Source of the DNA: DASZUK01 sp963745595
Lineage (GTDB): Bacteria > Actinomycetota > Acidimicrobiia > Acidimicrobiales > RAAP-2
DNA length: 64,000 nucleotides
Direction: 5' to 3'
Assembly: GCA_963745595.1 (NCBI GenBank)
Contig: CAVUYB010000009.1
Location: 1 to 64,000, forward strand
In this document: positions 26,435 to 35,716 of the stretch, piece by piece
Numbering within the stretch: the stretch's first letter is position 1
Layout of the letters: each line of letters opens with the position of its first letter
Program-made: the position numbers and the translations under genes
Notes under the pieces: generated by a model
Database searches by the model: none
The model's input: only the letters and a program-made list of their open reading frames with translations
Told to the model about the DNA's origin: nothing

Positions 26435-26473
26435 GTCGTGGGCCCGGAGCGCTTTCCGCTCCGGGCCCACGAC
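26435..26473. terminator. Perfect 16-bp hairpin after the second PstS-like gene
   Basis: GTCGTGGGCCCGGAGC (26435-26450) pairs perfectly with 26458-26473 around a 7-base loop. It lies 38 bases past the stop of the minus-strand gene at 26511. No T-tract is present. It probably ends or attenuates transcription before the anchored binding-protein gene. Confidence 0.7.
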
Positions 26474-26510
26474 ATTGGTTCAACCGCTGTTCACATGAAG
26501 TGGACGCCGC

Positions 26511-28001
26511 TTACTGTGTCGGGTTCACCCATGTGTTGAAGGCGTACTTCTGGTACTTTGTCGCCGCTGCCTTCCCGGGGTAGTTGCTCGCTGGGAACTC
26601 CCGGCAGGTGGCTGTGACCTTGTTGTCTGTGGCCGACGGTCCGGCCGCCTTGGCCAGCGGCACGAAGCCCTGGGCGACGATGACTGTGCTGTAGTCACCG
26701 GCGCAGAGGCGGCTCTTGGTCCCGGCTCCCAATGTCTGGGTGGCGGTCTGCGCCACGTTCTGGTTGTCGAACGCCACCAGGAGCTTGCAGGCGTTGTAGC
26801 CGGGCAGCGCGGTGTCACAGACGTTGTAGATGTAGCGGATACCGACGACGCGGGCCGTCGATGTCTTGGGCGCCGAGGTGTTGGCCGGCTCGTTCGAGTA
26901 CCACTCGTTGCCTTCGACCACCGTGGCGGTGTTGATGGCCGCCTTCTTGTGTGTCCGCTTACTGGTTGTGGCGGTGAAGGTGACGTAGGTCTCGACCGCT
27001 CCGGTGGCTGTTGTCGCCCCACCGGCGGTGCGCTCATGGGTGGCGGCGATCTCCACCTTGGTCGGTGTGAAGTTGCCGATTGTCGCCTGGTTGATCCGGT
27101 TGTTCTTGTTCGTGCCGTAGGTGGTGGTGTTTCCCCACTGCGAGACGAACTTGCCGGCCGAGTAGATGAACACGTCGTTCTTGATTGTGATGGCCTTCAC
27201 CTTTGTGGCGTAGACCAGGCCACTCTCTGTGTTCTCCTCGTTGACCACATTCTTCGTCCCGCCACCTGTCACGGCGACTGTCTTGAATGTTGTCAGCGCA
27301 CCTGACGCACAGCTACCAAATGAGGTCACCGGTGTGAAGCCCAGCATGTCCTTGTAGACCGAGCGGGTGCCCGAGCCTGTCTGGGGCCAGAACCGGTTGA
27401 TCGTCCCGGCGGTGCCGCCCAGCGACGCCCATGTCGTGAAGCCGGTTGTGCAGTGGTAGATGCTGCGCAGCTCGGCCAGGGTGAAGACGGCCGGGTTGGA
27501 GGTCGACTCTGTCGACTTGTTGGCGTTGGTCCCGACCATCGGCGCCACACCGTCGAGGGCGTAGGCGTAGTAGTCGAAGTTGGCGCTGGCTGTAGCCGAC
27601 CCACCCGATCCTTCGGGCGGCGAGGACGACCGAGCGAATGTCACGCAGCCCTTCTTGTTGGCCGCGAAGCCCTCCTCTGTGTGGAGGTAGGTCTTGCCGG
27701 CACCGGAGCCGTTCGGGGCCCCCTTCGGGAACGCGGTGGCTGTTGTGAAGTTGAGGCCGCCTGTGCACGACGTCGCTGTGGCGACCACCTTCTGGTGGGC
27801 TGTGGTGCCGCCCGGCAGGAGGTCGTTGAGGGACGTCGGGAACAAGGCGTGCATCAGCTGGTAGGTCGTGAACGACCCGGCTGCGCTGATCTGGGCACTA
27901 CTGGCCCCGGCTGGCGTCGCCCCCAGGGCGAGGGCGCCACCACCAACCGCGATTGCGGCGGCGAGCGCTCCTCCCCAGAGCCGCTTGAATGTTCGGTTCA
28001 T
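26511..28001 (-). CDS. Secreted PstS-like substrate-binding protein
   Basis: 496 residues from the ATG at 28001, preceded by GGAG at 7 bases (the in-frame TTG one codon upstream is not needed). The signal peptide ends GATPAGASS. The mature protein has PstS-like elements: SAAGSFTTYQLMHALFP at the start, NFDYYAYALDGVAPMVG in the middle and RFWPQTGSGTRSVYKDM, corresponding to the SGT ligand loop. The mature protein has no anchor and ends FNTWVNPTQ. A close relative with many frameshifts lies at 59045-61296. The divergence from pstS suggests a different affinity or ligand, possibly a phosphorylated compound. A PHO-box-like repeat precedes it. Confidence 0.82.
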   Translation of the reverse strand: MNRTFKRLWGGALAAAIAVGGGALALGATPAGASSAQISAAGSFTTYQLMHALFPTSLNDLLPGGTTAHQKVVATATSCTGGLNFTTATAFPKGAPNGSGAGKTYLHTEEGFAANKKGCVTFARSSSPPEGSGGSATASANFDYYAYALDGVAPMVGTNANKSTESTSNPAVFTLAELRSIYHCTTGFTTWASLGGTAGTINRFWPQTGSGTRSVYKDMLGFTPVTSFGSCASGALTTFKTVAVTGGGTKNVVNEENTESGLVYATKVKAITIKNDVFIYSAGKFVSQWGNTTTYGTNKNNRINQATIGNFTPTKVEIAATHERTAGGATTATGAVETYVTFTATTSKRTHKKAAINTATVVEGNEWYSNEPANTSAPKTSTARVVGIRYIYNVCDTALPGYNACKLLVAFDNQNVAQTATQTLGAGTKSRLCAGDYSTVIVAQGFVPLAKAAGPSATDNKVTATCREFPASNYPGKAAATKYQKYAFNTWVNPTQ

Positions 28002-28207
28002 CAATATTCTCCGTTCCGCACAGGTTTTTGACGCTTGCCTTTACTTGGCTACCGGCTGAGTTGGCCCAGTCGGACACCCTTACTCTCGACTGGCGACGCC
28101 CCAAAGTCAAGCGCCATTTCCCAGCCGTCTTTCCGATGAACATCCAGGTGAACGGCGAGTGTCGGGCGTGAGTATCTCATGACACCGGTGACGCATTCGC
28201 CCCAATA

Positions 28208-28229
28208 GATTGGTGAACAAACGGTAAAA
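28208..28229 (-). promoter_or_regulatory. PHO-box-like direct repeat upstream of the second PstS-like gene
   Basis: On the minus strand two adjoining 11-nt units read TTTTACCGTTT and GTTCACCAATC, 207 bases before the ATG at 28001. A further GTTCACC with a GTTCATC 12 bases away lies near 28140 but is out of phase. Confidence 0.6.
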
Positions 28230-28247
28230 TATGGCCCACGAATCGGT

Positions 28248-30038
28248 TCATTGCTCAAGGTCCAGTGAGCCATCGCGGCCCGACGTTGAAGGATCGGACG
28301 GCACGGCCGACTCGGACGAGCCTTCCGGCAAGGCGCCGGCACCTCGGCGGCGGCCGGCGCTGACGGTGAGCCACGCCACTGGGATCAATAGAAGCAACAC
28401 CGCGACCAACCAGGGCCACGGCGGAGTAGCGCCGATGGTGGCCGGCCCTCGATAGACGGTGGGGTCCGACGATTGGTATGTACTCGAACCGCCGCCCACC
28501 GACTGCGTTCCCGACCCGGCCGACCCCACGGCCGCCGCTGCCCCCGGGGCCGTCGTCGTCGTGGCGCCGGAAGCTGTGGATGCCCCCCCCGTCGTGGCCC
28601 CGCTGGTGGACTTCTTGGCGGTTGAGCTTCCAGTGGCTCCCGAGCTGGTATTGCCTGCGGTCGTGCTCCCGCTACTGCTTGTCCCGCTGCTACTGCTTGT
28701 CCCGCTGCTGCTCTTCCCCGACGCCGAGATGGTCACTGTGATCGGATCGGGCGGTGGTGTGGCGCCCACCCCGAGATTGCCCTGGAACTGCGGATCAGCG
28801 CAGTTGGAGGCAGACAGCGTCGGTGGCGGCTGCCCGGTCAGGTAGCCGATGGCGTTGGCCATGAACTGGGCGAGCGGGGCTGGCAGCGGCGAGTAGCCGA
28901 TTGTCGCCATCTTCACCTGGCCTGTACACGCGATATATCGCATGAACTTGGCCATCGTGTTGATGGTCGCCTGGCTCGAGTAGGGGCCCTTGCAGGTCGG
29001 CCGTGTCGGCGTGGTGGCGCACTGGTAGAGGATGTACGAGTACGCCGACATTGGGTAGGCTGTCGGTGTCTTGCTGTTGTAGACGCCGGCCAATGTCTGG
29101 GAGGTGTCCGGGGCGAGCACCGCCGACTTCAGAGCGGCGGCGATGTTCTTGGCGTACGGCTGGGTCCACTTACCCGAGGCGTTCTCCACCCAGGCCACGT
29201 TGTCGTGGTACACGAAGGCGTAACCGAATTCGTCGTAACCGATCGATCCCACGCCTGTGTTGCCGGCGATAGCTTCCGCCTGCTGGTCGGACCCGCCCTG
29301 GTCGACGAAACCGTTACCGCTGCCGAAGTGATTGCCGTTGTCCACCTCCCAGAGTCGGTAAGTGGCCTGGAAACCATTTGTCGCCGCCCACGTCGCGAAC
29401 TGCGACGGGTCGGTGTGCTTCACCCAGTCGTAGAAGAGGGCGGTGGTGCCGGACTGTCCCGAGCGGAGGTCCAACGTGATGGGCTCGTGCGGCAGGACCA
29501 GGTTCTTGCCGCTGGGCAGCGGATTGTCATTGCTGATTGTCGGGCTTGTCCATGTCTTGATGAAACCCATGAAGATGCGGGCGATGGTGAGCGGGCTCAG
29601 GTGGAGGTAATTGACTGTTGTGCCGCCGGCTGACTTCACGTGGTACATGACGGCGACGGCTCCGGCCACATCGGGGGTGTAGGCGAAGCCACGAGGCACC
29701 TGTGTGTTCGGGTTGGCCATCGTCGGATAGAGCTCGGTGTACTCCGCCTCGGTTCCGGCGAATGTTGTGGTCCCGACCCCATAAGCCGAAAGGCCGGACG
29801 GGGAGCCGGTGGCGGTGTAGTTGACGTTGATCCCGGCGGCCGTCTGGGCTCCGGCGATCCACTGTTGGAAGGCCAGGGCGGCGTAGGTGGAGCCCTGACC
29901 GCTGATCTTGGTGGTGGCTGTTGTAGCCCCGGCCACCGCCCCGGTGACGGCCAGGCTGAGCAGGACGATCAGAACGGCGGCAGCCAACACCACGGTGGCT
30001 CGCACGGAGCCGACGGTCCGAACGGTGGTCGTCGTCAT
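28248..30038 (-). CDS. pstS: Membrane-anchored phosphate-binding protein PstS
   Basis: 596 residues from the ATG at 30038, overlapping the pstB stop (ATGA). An N-terminal signal or anchor segment (~13-37) leads to a PstS domain with GQGSTYAALAFQQW and RSGQSGTTALFYDWV, the loops that bind phosphate in this family. From about residue 440 a Ser/Thr/Gly-rich stalk follows, then a C-terminal transmembrane helix (WPWLVAVLLLLIPVAWL) and an acidic tail. Actinobacterial PstS is usually a lipoprotein; here anchoring is by a C-terminal helix. It delivers phosphate to PstCAB. It is the last gene of the overlapping pstCABS set and closely resembles the binding domain at 3474. Confidence 0.92.
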   Translation of the reverse strand: MTTTTVRTVGSVRATVVLAAAVLIVLLSLAVTGAVAGATTATTKISGQGSTYAALAFQQWIAGAQTAAGINVNYTATGSPSGLSAYGVGTTTFAGTEAEYTELYPTMANPNTQVPRGFAYTPDVAGAVAVMYHVKSAGGTTVNYLHLSPLTIARIFMGFIKTWTSPTISNDNPLPSGKNLVLPHEPITLDLRSGQSGTTALFYDWVKHTDPSQFATWAATNGFQATYRLWEVDNGNHFGSGNGFVDQGGSDQQAEAIAGNTGVGSIGYDEFGYAFVYHDNVAWVENASGKWTQPYAKNIAAALKSAVLAPDTSQTLAGVYNSKTPTAYPMSAYSYILYQCATTPTRPTCKGPYSSQATINTMAKFMRYIACTGQVKMATIGYSPLPAPLAQFMANAIGYLTGQPPPTLSASNCADPQFQGNLGVGATPPPDPITVTISASGKSSSGTSSSSGTSSSGSTTAGNTSSGATGSSTAKKSTSGATTGGASTASGATTTTAPGAAAAVGSAGSGTQSVGGGSSTYQSSDPTVYRGPATIGATPPWPWLVAVLLLLIPVAWLTVSAGRRRGAGALPEGSSESAVPSDPSTSGRDGSLDLEQ

Positions 30039-30943
30039 CCGAACCGCCCGTTCACGTAGTCGAGCGTGCGGGGGTCGTCGGGGTCTTCGAACATCTTCTC
30101 GGTGGCCCCCTGTTCGACGACATAGCCCGGCTCGTTCTCCTCGGCCAAGAAGAAAGCGCAGCGGTCCGAGACCCGGTGGGCCTGCTGCATGTTGTGGGTG
30201 ACGATGACGATGGTGATCTCGCCCCGGAGCTCGTCGATCGTCTCTTCGACCCGACGGGTAGAGGTGGGATCGAGGGCCGAGCAGGGCTCGTCCATCAAAA
30301 GCACGTTGGGGGCGACGGCCAGGGAGCGGGCGATGCAGAGCCGCTGCTGCTGGCCACCGGACAGCCCCCCGCCCGGTTGGTCGAGTCGGTCCCTCACTTC
30401 CTTCCACAGGCTGGCTCGCTGGAGGGACTGCTCGACCAGGCCGTCCTTGTCGGTGCACTTGATCCGGGTGAGCTTCAACCCGGCCAGCACGTTGTCGCGG
30501 ATACTCATGGCCGGGAACGGGTTCGGCTTCTGGAAGACCATGCCGATGCGGGTTCGGACCTCTTGGGGCCGCATGGCCGTCGAGTAGATGTCGTCGGCGT
30601 CGAGCAAGATCTCGCCATCCATGGCCGCCCCGGGGACCAGCTCGTGCATCCGATTCAAAAGACGCAAGAACGTCGACTTGCCACAGCCCGACGGGCCGAT
30701 GAGCGCGGTGACCTCGCCGGCTGGCATGACCAATGTCACGCCTTCCAAGACCAGGTGGTCGCCGAACCAGGCACAGGCGTCCTTGGCCTCGAGGGTGGCC
30801 GCGCCGGGCGGCGGGCCGCCGACCAGACGCGGAGGCTCTTTCTTCGGCCGGGGCGGCTCGGCCACGACCGGAACCGGCGCGGTCACCGGGTCGTGGCCGT
30901 CGAGCGGTTCACCGTCGGGTGGTGCGATGTAGATATCGGTCAC
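30035..30943 (-). CDS. pstB: Phosphate ABC transporter ATP-binding protein
   Basis: 302 residues from a GTG at 30943 that overlaps the pstA stop (GTGA). It hydrolyses ATP to drive phosphate import through PstCA. Visible motifs are Walker A GPSGCGKST, signature LSGGQQQR, Walker B VLLMDEP and the switch histidine in VTHNM. About 50 Pro-rich residues precede the ATPase domain, longer than in most PstB proteins. The C-terminus TLDYVNGRFG is typical. Confidence 0.96.
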   Translation of the reverse strand: MTDIYIAPPDGEPLDGHDPVTAPVPVVAEPPRPKKEPPRLVGGPPPGAATLEAKDACAWFGDHLVLEGVTLVMPAGEVTALIGPSGCGKSTFLRLLNRMHELVPGAAMDGEILLDADDIYSTAMRPQEVRTRIGMVFQKPNPFPAMSIRDNVLAGLKLTRIKCTDKDGLVEQSLQRASLWKEVRDRLDQPGGGLSGGQQQRLCIARSLAVAPNVLLMDEPCSALDPTSTRRVEETIDELRGEITIVIVTHNMQQAHRVSDRCAFFLAEENEPGYVVEQGATEKMFEDPDDPRTLDYVNGRFG

Positions 30944-32163
30944 GACGGCTCCTTGGTCGCCAGGGCCGGAGCGGTCGAGCGGTCGGGCGGTCGCAGTAGC
31001 GAACCCAGCTGCTTCGACCACTTGGGGCGTCGACGGGCCTTCGTGCGGTCCCGCCCGACGATCCGGGCGACGACGAACAGCAAGAGGATGAGCAGCATGA
31101 GCACCAGCGCCCCGGCGAAGCCGCGGGCGATCGAGGTGGCGAGCGGTTCGCGGATGAACCGGTAGATGAACAGCGGGAGCGACTCTTGGGCTCCGCTGAA
31201 GGGATTGGCGTTCATGAGGTTGTAGCCGAAGGCGGTGAACAGCAGCGGAGCGGTCTCGCCGGCTTCGCGGGCGATGCCCAAGATGGCCGCCGTGGCCACA
31301 CCCGAGGAGGCCGTCGGCAGGACGACGGACCAGACCACCTTGGCCCGTGACGATCCGAGGGCCAGACCGGCCTCCCGTAGTCCGGCGGGAACGAGACGGA
31401 GCACTACCTCGACGGCCCGGCAGATCGTCGGCATCATCGTCACCGAGAGGGCCAGTGACGCCATGAAGCCGTTGTAACTGAACAGTGAGCTGTCCTTGGC
31501 CAAGGGAATGATGAGGGTGGCGTAGATGAACAGGCCCGAGACGACCGAGGGCATCCCGCTCATGGCGTCGACGAAGATGCGGACCGGTCGCCGGAGCTTG
31601 GACCGGGTCTCGTTCAAGAAGACGGCCGTCATCACCCCCAAGGGCAGGGAAATCAATAGGGCGATGCCCACCTGCTCGATGGTGCCCACGATGGCGTGCA
31701 GGCCGCCGCCGGCGGTGGCCGGCTGGGTCGGGGTGATGCCCTTCTGGGTGTGCGTGAAGAAGCCCAGCGATAGCGCCGGCAGGCCCTTGGCCAGGATGTA
31801 GACGATCAGCCAGACCAAGGGGACGAGGACGATGATCATGGCCGACCACATGGCGACGGTGAATAGCCGATCGACGGCAGCCAGCCGACCCATGCGGTCG
31901 TAGGTGACGATGTAGAAGATGCCCAAGAAGACCAGGTAGGCCACCAGCCAGAAACCGAACCAGCCGATGCCGTCGGTGAGCACCGAGAAGACCAGCCAGC
32001 ACAGGCTGATCGAGCTGACCGCCGAGACCAGGGCCAGCACCACGTCGAACGGCATCAGCTTGGCCGGACGCCGGGGGGTGCGGCGCCTGGGTGGCTGCCG
32101 GCGGGTGCCGGTCGGCCGGGCCCCGGCCGTGGTCATCGAGCCCTGTGGCACGGTGGCGGTCAC
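30940..32163 (-). CDS. pstA: Phosphate ABC transporter permease PstA
   Basis: 407 residues. The GTG at 32163 overlaps the pstC stop (GTGA); an ATG nine codons later is an alternative. After a basic Pro/Arg-rich start there are about eight hydrophobic segments, so there are two extra helices before the usual six-helix permease core. The core carries the EAGLALGSSRAKVVW loop, the EAA-type contact with PstB, and the conserved EAGETAPLLFTAFG segment. Its frame is intact, unlike pstC. Confidence 0.93.
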   Translation of the reverse strand: MTATVPQGSMTTAGARPTGTRRQPPRRRTPRRPAKLMPFDVVLALVSAVSSISLCWLVFSVLTDGIGWFGFWLVAYLVFLGIFYIVTYDRMGRLAAVDRLFTVAMWSAMIIVLVPLVWLIVYILAKGLPALSLGFFTHTQKGITPTQPATAGGGLHAIVGTIEQVGIALLISLPLGVMTAVFLNETRSKLRRPVRIFVDAMSGMPSVVSGLFIYATLIIPLAKDSSLFSYNGFMASLALSVTMMPTICRAVEVVLRLVPAGLREAGLALGSSRAKVVWSVVLPTASSGVATAAILGIAREAGETAPLLFTAFGYNLMNANPFSGAQESLPLFIYRFIREPLATSIARGFAGALVLMLLILLLFVVARIVGRDRTKARRRPKWSKQLGSLLRPPDRSTAPALATKEPS

Positions 32164-33155
32164 AGGTCCACTCCCGCCCCCGAGCGGCTCCGGGACACGA
32201 TGGTCGAGGCGACCAGGTTGGTACCGAGGGTGAGGATGAACAGCACTAGGCCGGCGGCCATCAATCCGGGAACTGTGTTGGCGTTGCCGGCCCGGGTGGC
32301 GATGAAACCGGCGATGGACGATCCCCCGTTCTGGAGCCAATGGGTGCTGATCCACGGCACCTGGGGGAGCAAGAGGGTGACGGCGATGGTCTCCCCCAGG
32401 GCCCGGCCGAGGCCGAGCATCGAACCACCGATCATCCCGCCCTTGCCGTAGGGGAGGACGACCGAGCGGATCATCCCCCACCTCGTGCTGCCCAGGGCGA
32501 GGGCCGCCTCCCTTCTCCCCCGGCGGGGTCTGGGCGAATACCGCCCGGGAGATCGAAGCCACGATCGGGATGACCATGAGCGAGACCACGATGCCGGCGA
32601 TGAAGAACGAGTTGGTGAGCTGGGAGTCGCTGTCGGTGGCAAAAAACGGGAACCAGCCGAGATGGGTCGTCATCCAGCGCGACAACGGCACGATCTGGGC
32701 CTGAGAGGAACAGAGAACCCCCACAGCCCGAAGAGGATCGAGGGCACTGCCGCCAGAAGGTCGACCGTCCCCTGGAGCAGCTTGCGGGTGGCAAGGGGGG
32801 CGAACTCGGCGATGAAGAGTCCGACCGAGATACCCAGAGGGATGGCGATCGCCACGGCAATGATGCCGACCACGATGGTGCCGAAGAGGAGTCCGAGCAC
32901 GCCATAGGTGGGGTTCGTCGAACCGGACTCCCAGACCTTGGTGGTGAAGAACGACCAGCCCATCTGCGACCAGGCGTGGCGGCCCTGGTAGAGGAGGAAG
33001 ACGCCGACCACGGTGAGGATGATGAGCACAGTCAGCCCGGAGGCCAGCGTCATCCGGTCGAAGACACGGTCGACCCGACTGGGGTGCTCGAAGAGCACTC
33101 GCTTGGTGCGGCCGGGGCCATGCTCTCCGGTCGGCGGACCGCCGACTGTCGGCAT
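32160..33155 (-). CDS. pstC: Phosphate ABC transporter permease PstC (frame disturbed)
   Basis: About 330 residues once three extra bases are removed, two near 32695-32705 and one near 32508. The corrected protein runs from MPTVGGPPTGEHGPG through FGLWGF, SAQIVPLSRWM and QTPPGEKEAALALGSTRWG, the EAA-like cytoplasmic loop, to RSRSGAGVDL. It has six or more membrane helices. The whole 996-base span minus 3 is divisible by 3. Because neighbours pstA, pstB and pstS are intact and overlapping, I treat the shifts as sequence errors. The start could also be the GTG at 33176. It is the first gene of the operon. Confidence 0.88.
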
Positions 33156-33356
33156 CGTCAACAGTCCGTCGGTCACTGTGGCCACTTCGCCGAGTCGACG
33201 CGCGCTAGCCGACCCGTGACCGGGTCCGACGAAGTGTCCGGGCGCGCCTCGAATGCCCTGCTGCACGATGCAGACGACACGGTCCTCCGTATTGGGTGGG
33301 TTTGGGTCGGCAAAGGTCCTCCCCGCCAGGGGACTCCTTCGGGGCACCGTACCGAG

Positions 33357-33378
33357 GCAAGGTGAACTCGCCCTGACG
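33357..33378 (-). promoter_or_regulatory. PHO-box-like direct repeat upstream of pstC
   Basis: On the minus strand two adjoining 11-nt units are CGTCAGGGCGA and GTTCACCTTGC, about 200 bases before the pstC start. The first unit is a weak match. The pst operon is the classic PhoP target, which supports the reading. Confidence 0.5.
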
Positions 33379-33429
33379 CACCGGCCGCCCCGCGATGATC
33401 TCTCTGTGACGGCGCGGTTAAATCCGCAC

Positions 33430-34086
33430 CTAAGAGCCGAAGGACCGCCGGGCCGCGGCCGGACCGACCAGTCCGTCGCCGGAACGGCACTCGATCCCCT
33501 CGATCAAGAGGTCCAGACCGAACGCGAAATTCCGGTCGGTGGCGGTAACGAGACGATCGACCGCCGGTGCGATCGACGCCAGCCGCTGATCCTTCGAGTC
33601 GGCAACCCTTCCGGCCGGCAGCTCACCCCCGAGGACCTGGGCCGACTCGTCGAGATCGGCGCTGCACAGGACGAACCGGTAGAGCGTGCTGGCCGCCATG
33701 ACTCGCTGCGCCCGAGCGAGCCCGGTCTCGTCCAGGACTCCGGCGACGTCTTCCAGCTGGTCGAGCCCGACCGCGTGCCAACGGTCGACCAGGAGGTACC
33801 GCGCCAATCCGGGGTACCCGACCAGCCACGCCCGCGTCTGGACCGCCCAGAGACGCAGGCGTCGGGACCAGTCACCACGGCCGGGCATCGGCGGCATCGA
33901 CTGGACGATCTCGTCCACTACCGACTCCACGAGCTCGGTGGCACCTATGTGGCGTTGGACACCGGTGGCCGTCGTGTTCACCCGGCGGGCGACGGCGCGC
34001 AGGTCAAGGGCCGGTAGACCGACCTCGCTGACGACGACGACGCCAGCGGCGACGATGCGGGAACGAGTGAGAGCTGGTCGGGGCAT
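33430..34086 (-). CDS. TetR-family transcriptional regulator
   Basis: 218 residues from the ATG at 34086 (MPRPALTRSRIVAAG). The N-terminal helix-turn-helix reads LDLRAVARRVNTTATGVQRH, slightly off the usual sequence but in the right place. The rest is an all-helical ligand-binding domain with RAWLVGYPGLARYLL, as in TetR_C-type regulators. It lies upstream of pstC on the same strand, but its 3' end is 274 bases from the pstC start and a candidate pst control site lies between. Its target is unknown. It could control itself or the CHAP gene upstream. Confidence 0.82.
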   Translation of the reverse strand: MPRPALTRSRIVAAGVVVVSEVGLPALDLRAVARRVNTTATGVQRHIGATELVESVVDEIVQSMPPMPGRGDWSRRLRLWAVQTRAWLVGYPGLARYLLVDRWHAVGLDQLEDVAGVLDETGLARAQRVMAASTLYRFVLCSADLDESAQVLGGELPAGRVADSKDQRLASIAPAVDRLVTATDRNFAFGLDLLIEGIECRSGDGLVGPAAARRSFGS

Positions 34087-34225
34087 CTTCGTGGGAAGCC
34101 GGTGCGGCTCACGGCAGTTTTCCCACTCACCGGTGTGCTCAGCGCGAACAACTCGCGACACGGAGATGAACTCTCCGTAATTGGCTCGCAGCGGGCTCGG
34201 GTTCGGACTCGGACCGCGGGCTCGG

Positions 34226-35650
34226 TCAGGGCTGTACGAAGGCGTAGATCGGGACGCCGTTGTACGCCAGCGAGTCCGACGGGAGGTACGGACCGTTGAC
34301 GATCACGCCCGCCCTTGCCGTCCGGCTCCGGGCCGGCGTCGCCCTCGACCGAGATGATCGCCCCGTTCGGCCACACTTGGGCGACGATGCCGACATGGAC
34401 CGAGGTGGCGGTGGAGCTCGGCCCGGTCCCGAACAGGACGGCGTCCCCCGGCGCCGGCATGGCCGTCGGCGCGAGGTCCAGGCCGCGGGCCGCGCCCCAT
34501 TCGTCGATGCTGCCGGTGAACGGGTACTGGGGGATGGCCACGCCCTGTTGCCGCCAGACCCACGTGGCGAACAGCGCGCACCACTCCTCGCACGGTCCGT
34601 ACGGGTTGCAGTAGGCGCCACGGCCCCGACCGAGCGGGTCCGGCCCGACCTGGGAGGCGGCGGTGGCGACGATGCCCGCGCCACCGCCCGGCGCGGGGTT
34701 GGTGAAACCGATCGGCGACGTCGGCCGGTTGGAGCAGCCAGTAGCCGCCGCCGTCCGGGGTGGCGACGATCGCCGCGGTCGGGGAGAACGGCGGCAGGTT
34801 CGGCGACGGGCCGTCGAACTGGGCGTCGCCGAAGGTCAGGACGCCGGCGGTGGCGACGACCAGCCAGTACCCGTGGTCGTCGGCGGTCGGGGCGATCCCG
34901 ACGACCGACGCCCCGAGGTTCTGACCGGACGCGGAGCCGTAGAACTGGGCGTCGCCGAAGGTGAAGATCCCGCCGTCGGCCGCCACCATCCAGTACCCGC
35001 CGCCGTCGTCGGTCGGCGCCATGCCGGTGATCGGTTGCTGACAGGGCGATGCCGCCGGTCGAGCCATAGAACTGGGCGTTGCCGAACGCGAAGATGCCGC
35101 CGTCGGAGGCCACCAGCCAGTACCCGAGCCCGTTGGGCGTGACCGCCATGCCCACGATCGGTCGGTTGAGGGGCGTCCCGCCCATCGAGCCGTAGAAGCT
35201 GGCGTCGCCGAAGGCGAAGATGCCACCGTCCTGGGCGACCAACCAGTACCCCTTGCCGTCCTGGGTGGCGGCCATCCCGACGATCGGGGCGTACAGGGCG
35301 AGGCTCCCGGTGGAGCCGTAGTAGCCGGCGTCGCCGAAGGCGAAGACGCCGCCGTCGGCCCCGGCCACCCAGTAGCCCTGGCCGGTCGGCGTCGACGCCA
35401 TGGCGACGGCCGGGGCCGACATGGTCGTCCCGGCGAAGGACCCGAAGGTCGGCGCGTCGCCGAACCCCGAGACGCCGCCCCCGGCGAACAGACCGGCCGA
35501 CGGCGGGGAGGCCCCGGCCGGTCCGGCCGCCGACAGCCCGATCGGAAGCAGTGCCGTCGGCAGCCCGACAGGGAGCAGCACGGCCAGGAAGAGCCCGACC
35601 AGGGCGACTGCCGTCGCGAGCGCGGCGCGCGCTGGGGTGCTGCGGGACAT
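34226..35650 (-). CDS. Secreted CHAP-domain protein with six 42-residue repeats (frame disturbed)
   Basis: About 473 residues after removal of three extra bases near 35041, 34725 and 34310. The start is the ATG at 35650 (MSRSTPARAALAT). A signal peptide is followed by six repeats of the GYWLVASDGGIFAFG type. The C-terminal ~130 residues form a CHAP amidase/endopeptidase domain with the catalytic cysteine in PCEEWCALFATWVW and the histidine in ATSVHVGIVAQVW. CHAP enzymes cut peptidoglycan stem peptides, so this is a candidate secreted wall hydrolase that uses the repeats for targeting. All three shifts are single insertions. Confidence 0.8.
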   Translation of the reverse strand: MSRSTPARAALATAVALVGLFLAVLLPVGLPTALLPIGLSAAGPAGASPPSAGLFAGGGVSGFGDAPTFGSFAGTTMSAPAVAMASTPTGQGYWVAGADGGVFAFGDAGYYGSTGSLALYAPIVGMAATQDGKGYWLVAQDGGIFAFGDASFYGSMGGTPLNRPIVGMAVTPNGLGYWLVASDGGIFAFGNAQFYGSTGGIALSATDHRHGADRRRRRVLDGGGRRRDLHLRRRPVLRLRVRSEPRGVGRRDRPDRRRPRVLAGRRHRRRPDLRRRPVRRPVAEPAAVLPDRGDRRHPGRRRLLAAPTGRRRRSVSPTPRRAVARASSPPPPPRSGRTRSVGAVAPTATRTDRARSGARCSPRGSGGNRAWPSPSTRSPAASTNGARPAAWTSRRRPCRRRGTPSCSGPGRAPPPPRSMSASSPKCGRTGRSSRSRATPARSRTARAGVIVNGPYLPSDSLAYNGVPIYAFVQP

Positions 35651-35716
35651 CGCTTGCGATTGTGGCAGAACGAACCACCGTTCGCTGGTACCCCGCCGGG
35701 CCAGGCAGGCCACTCC

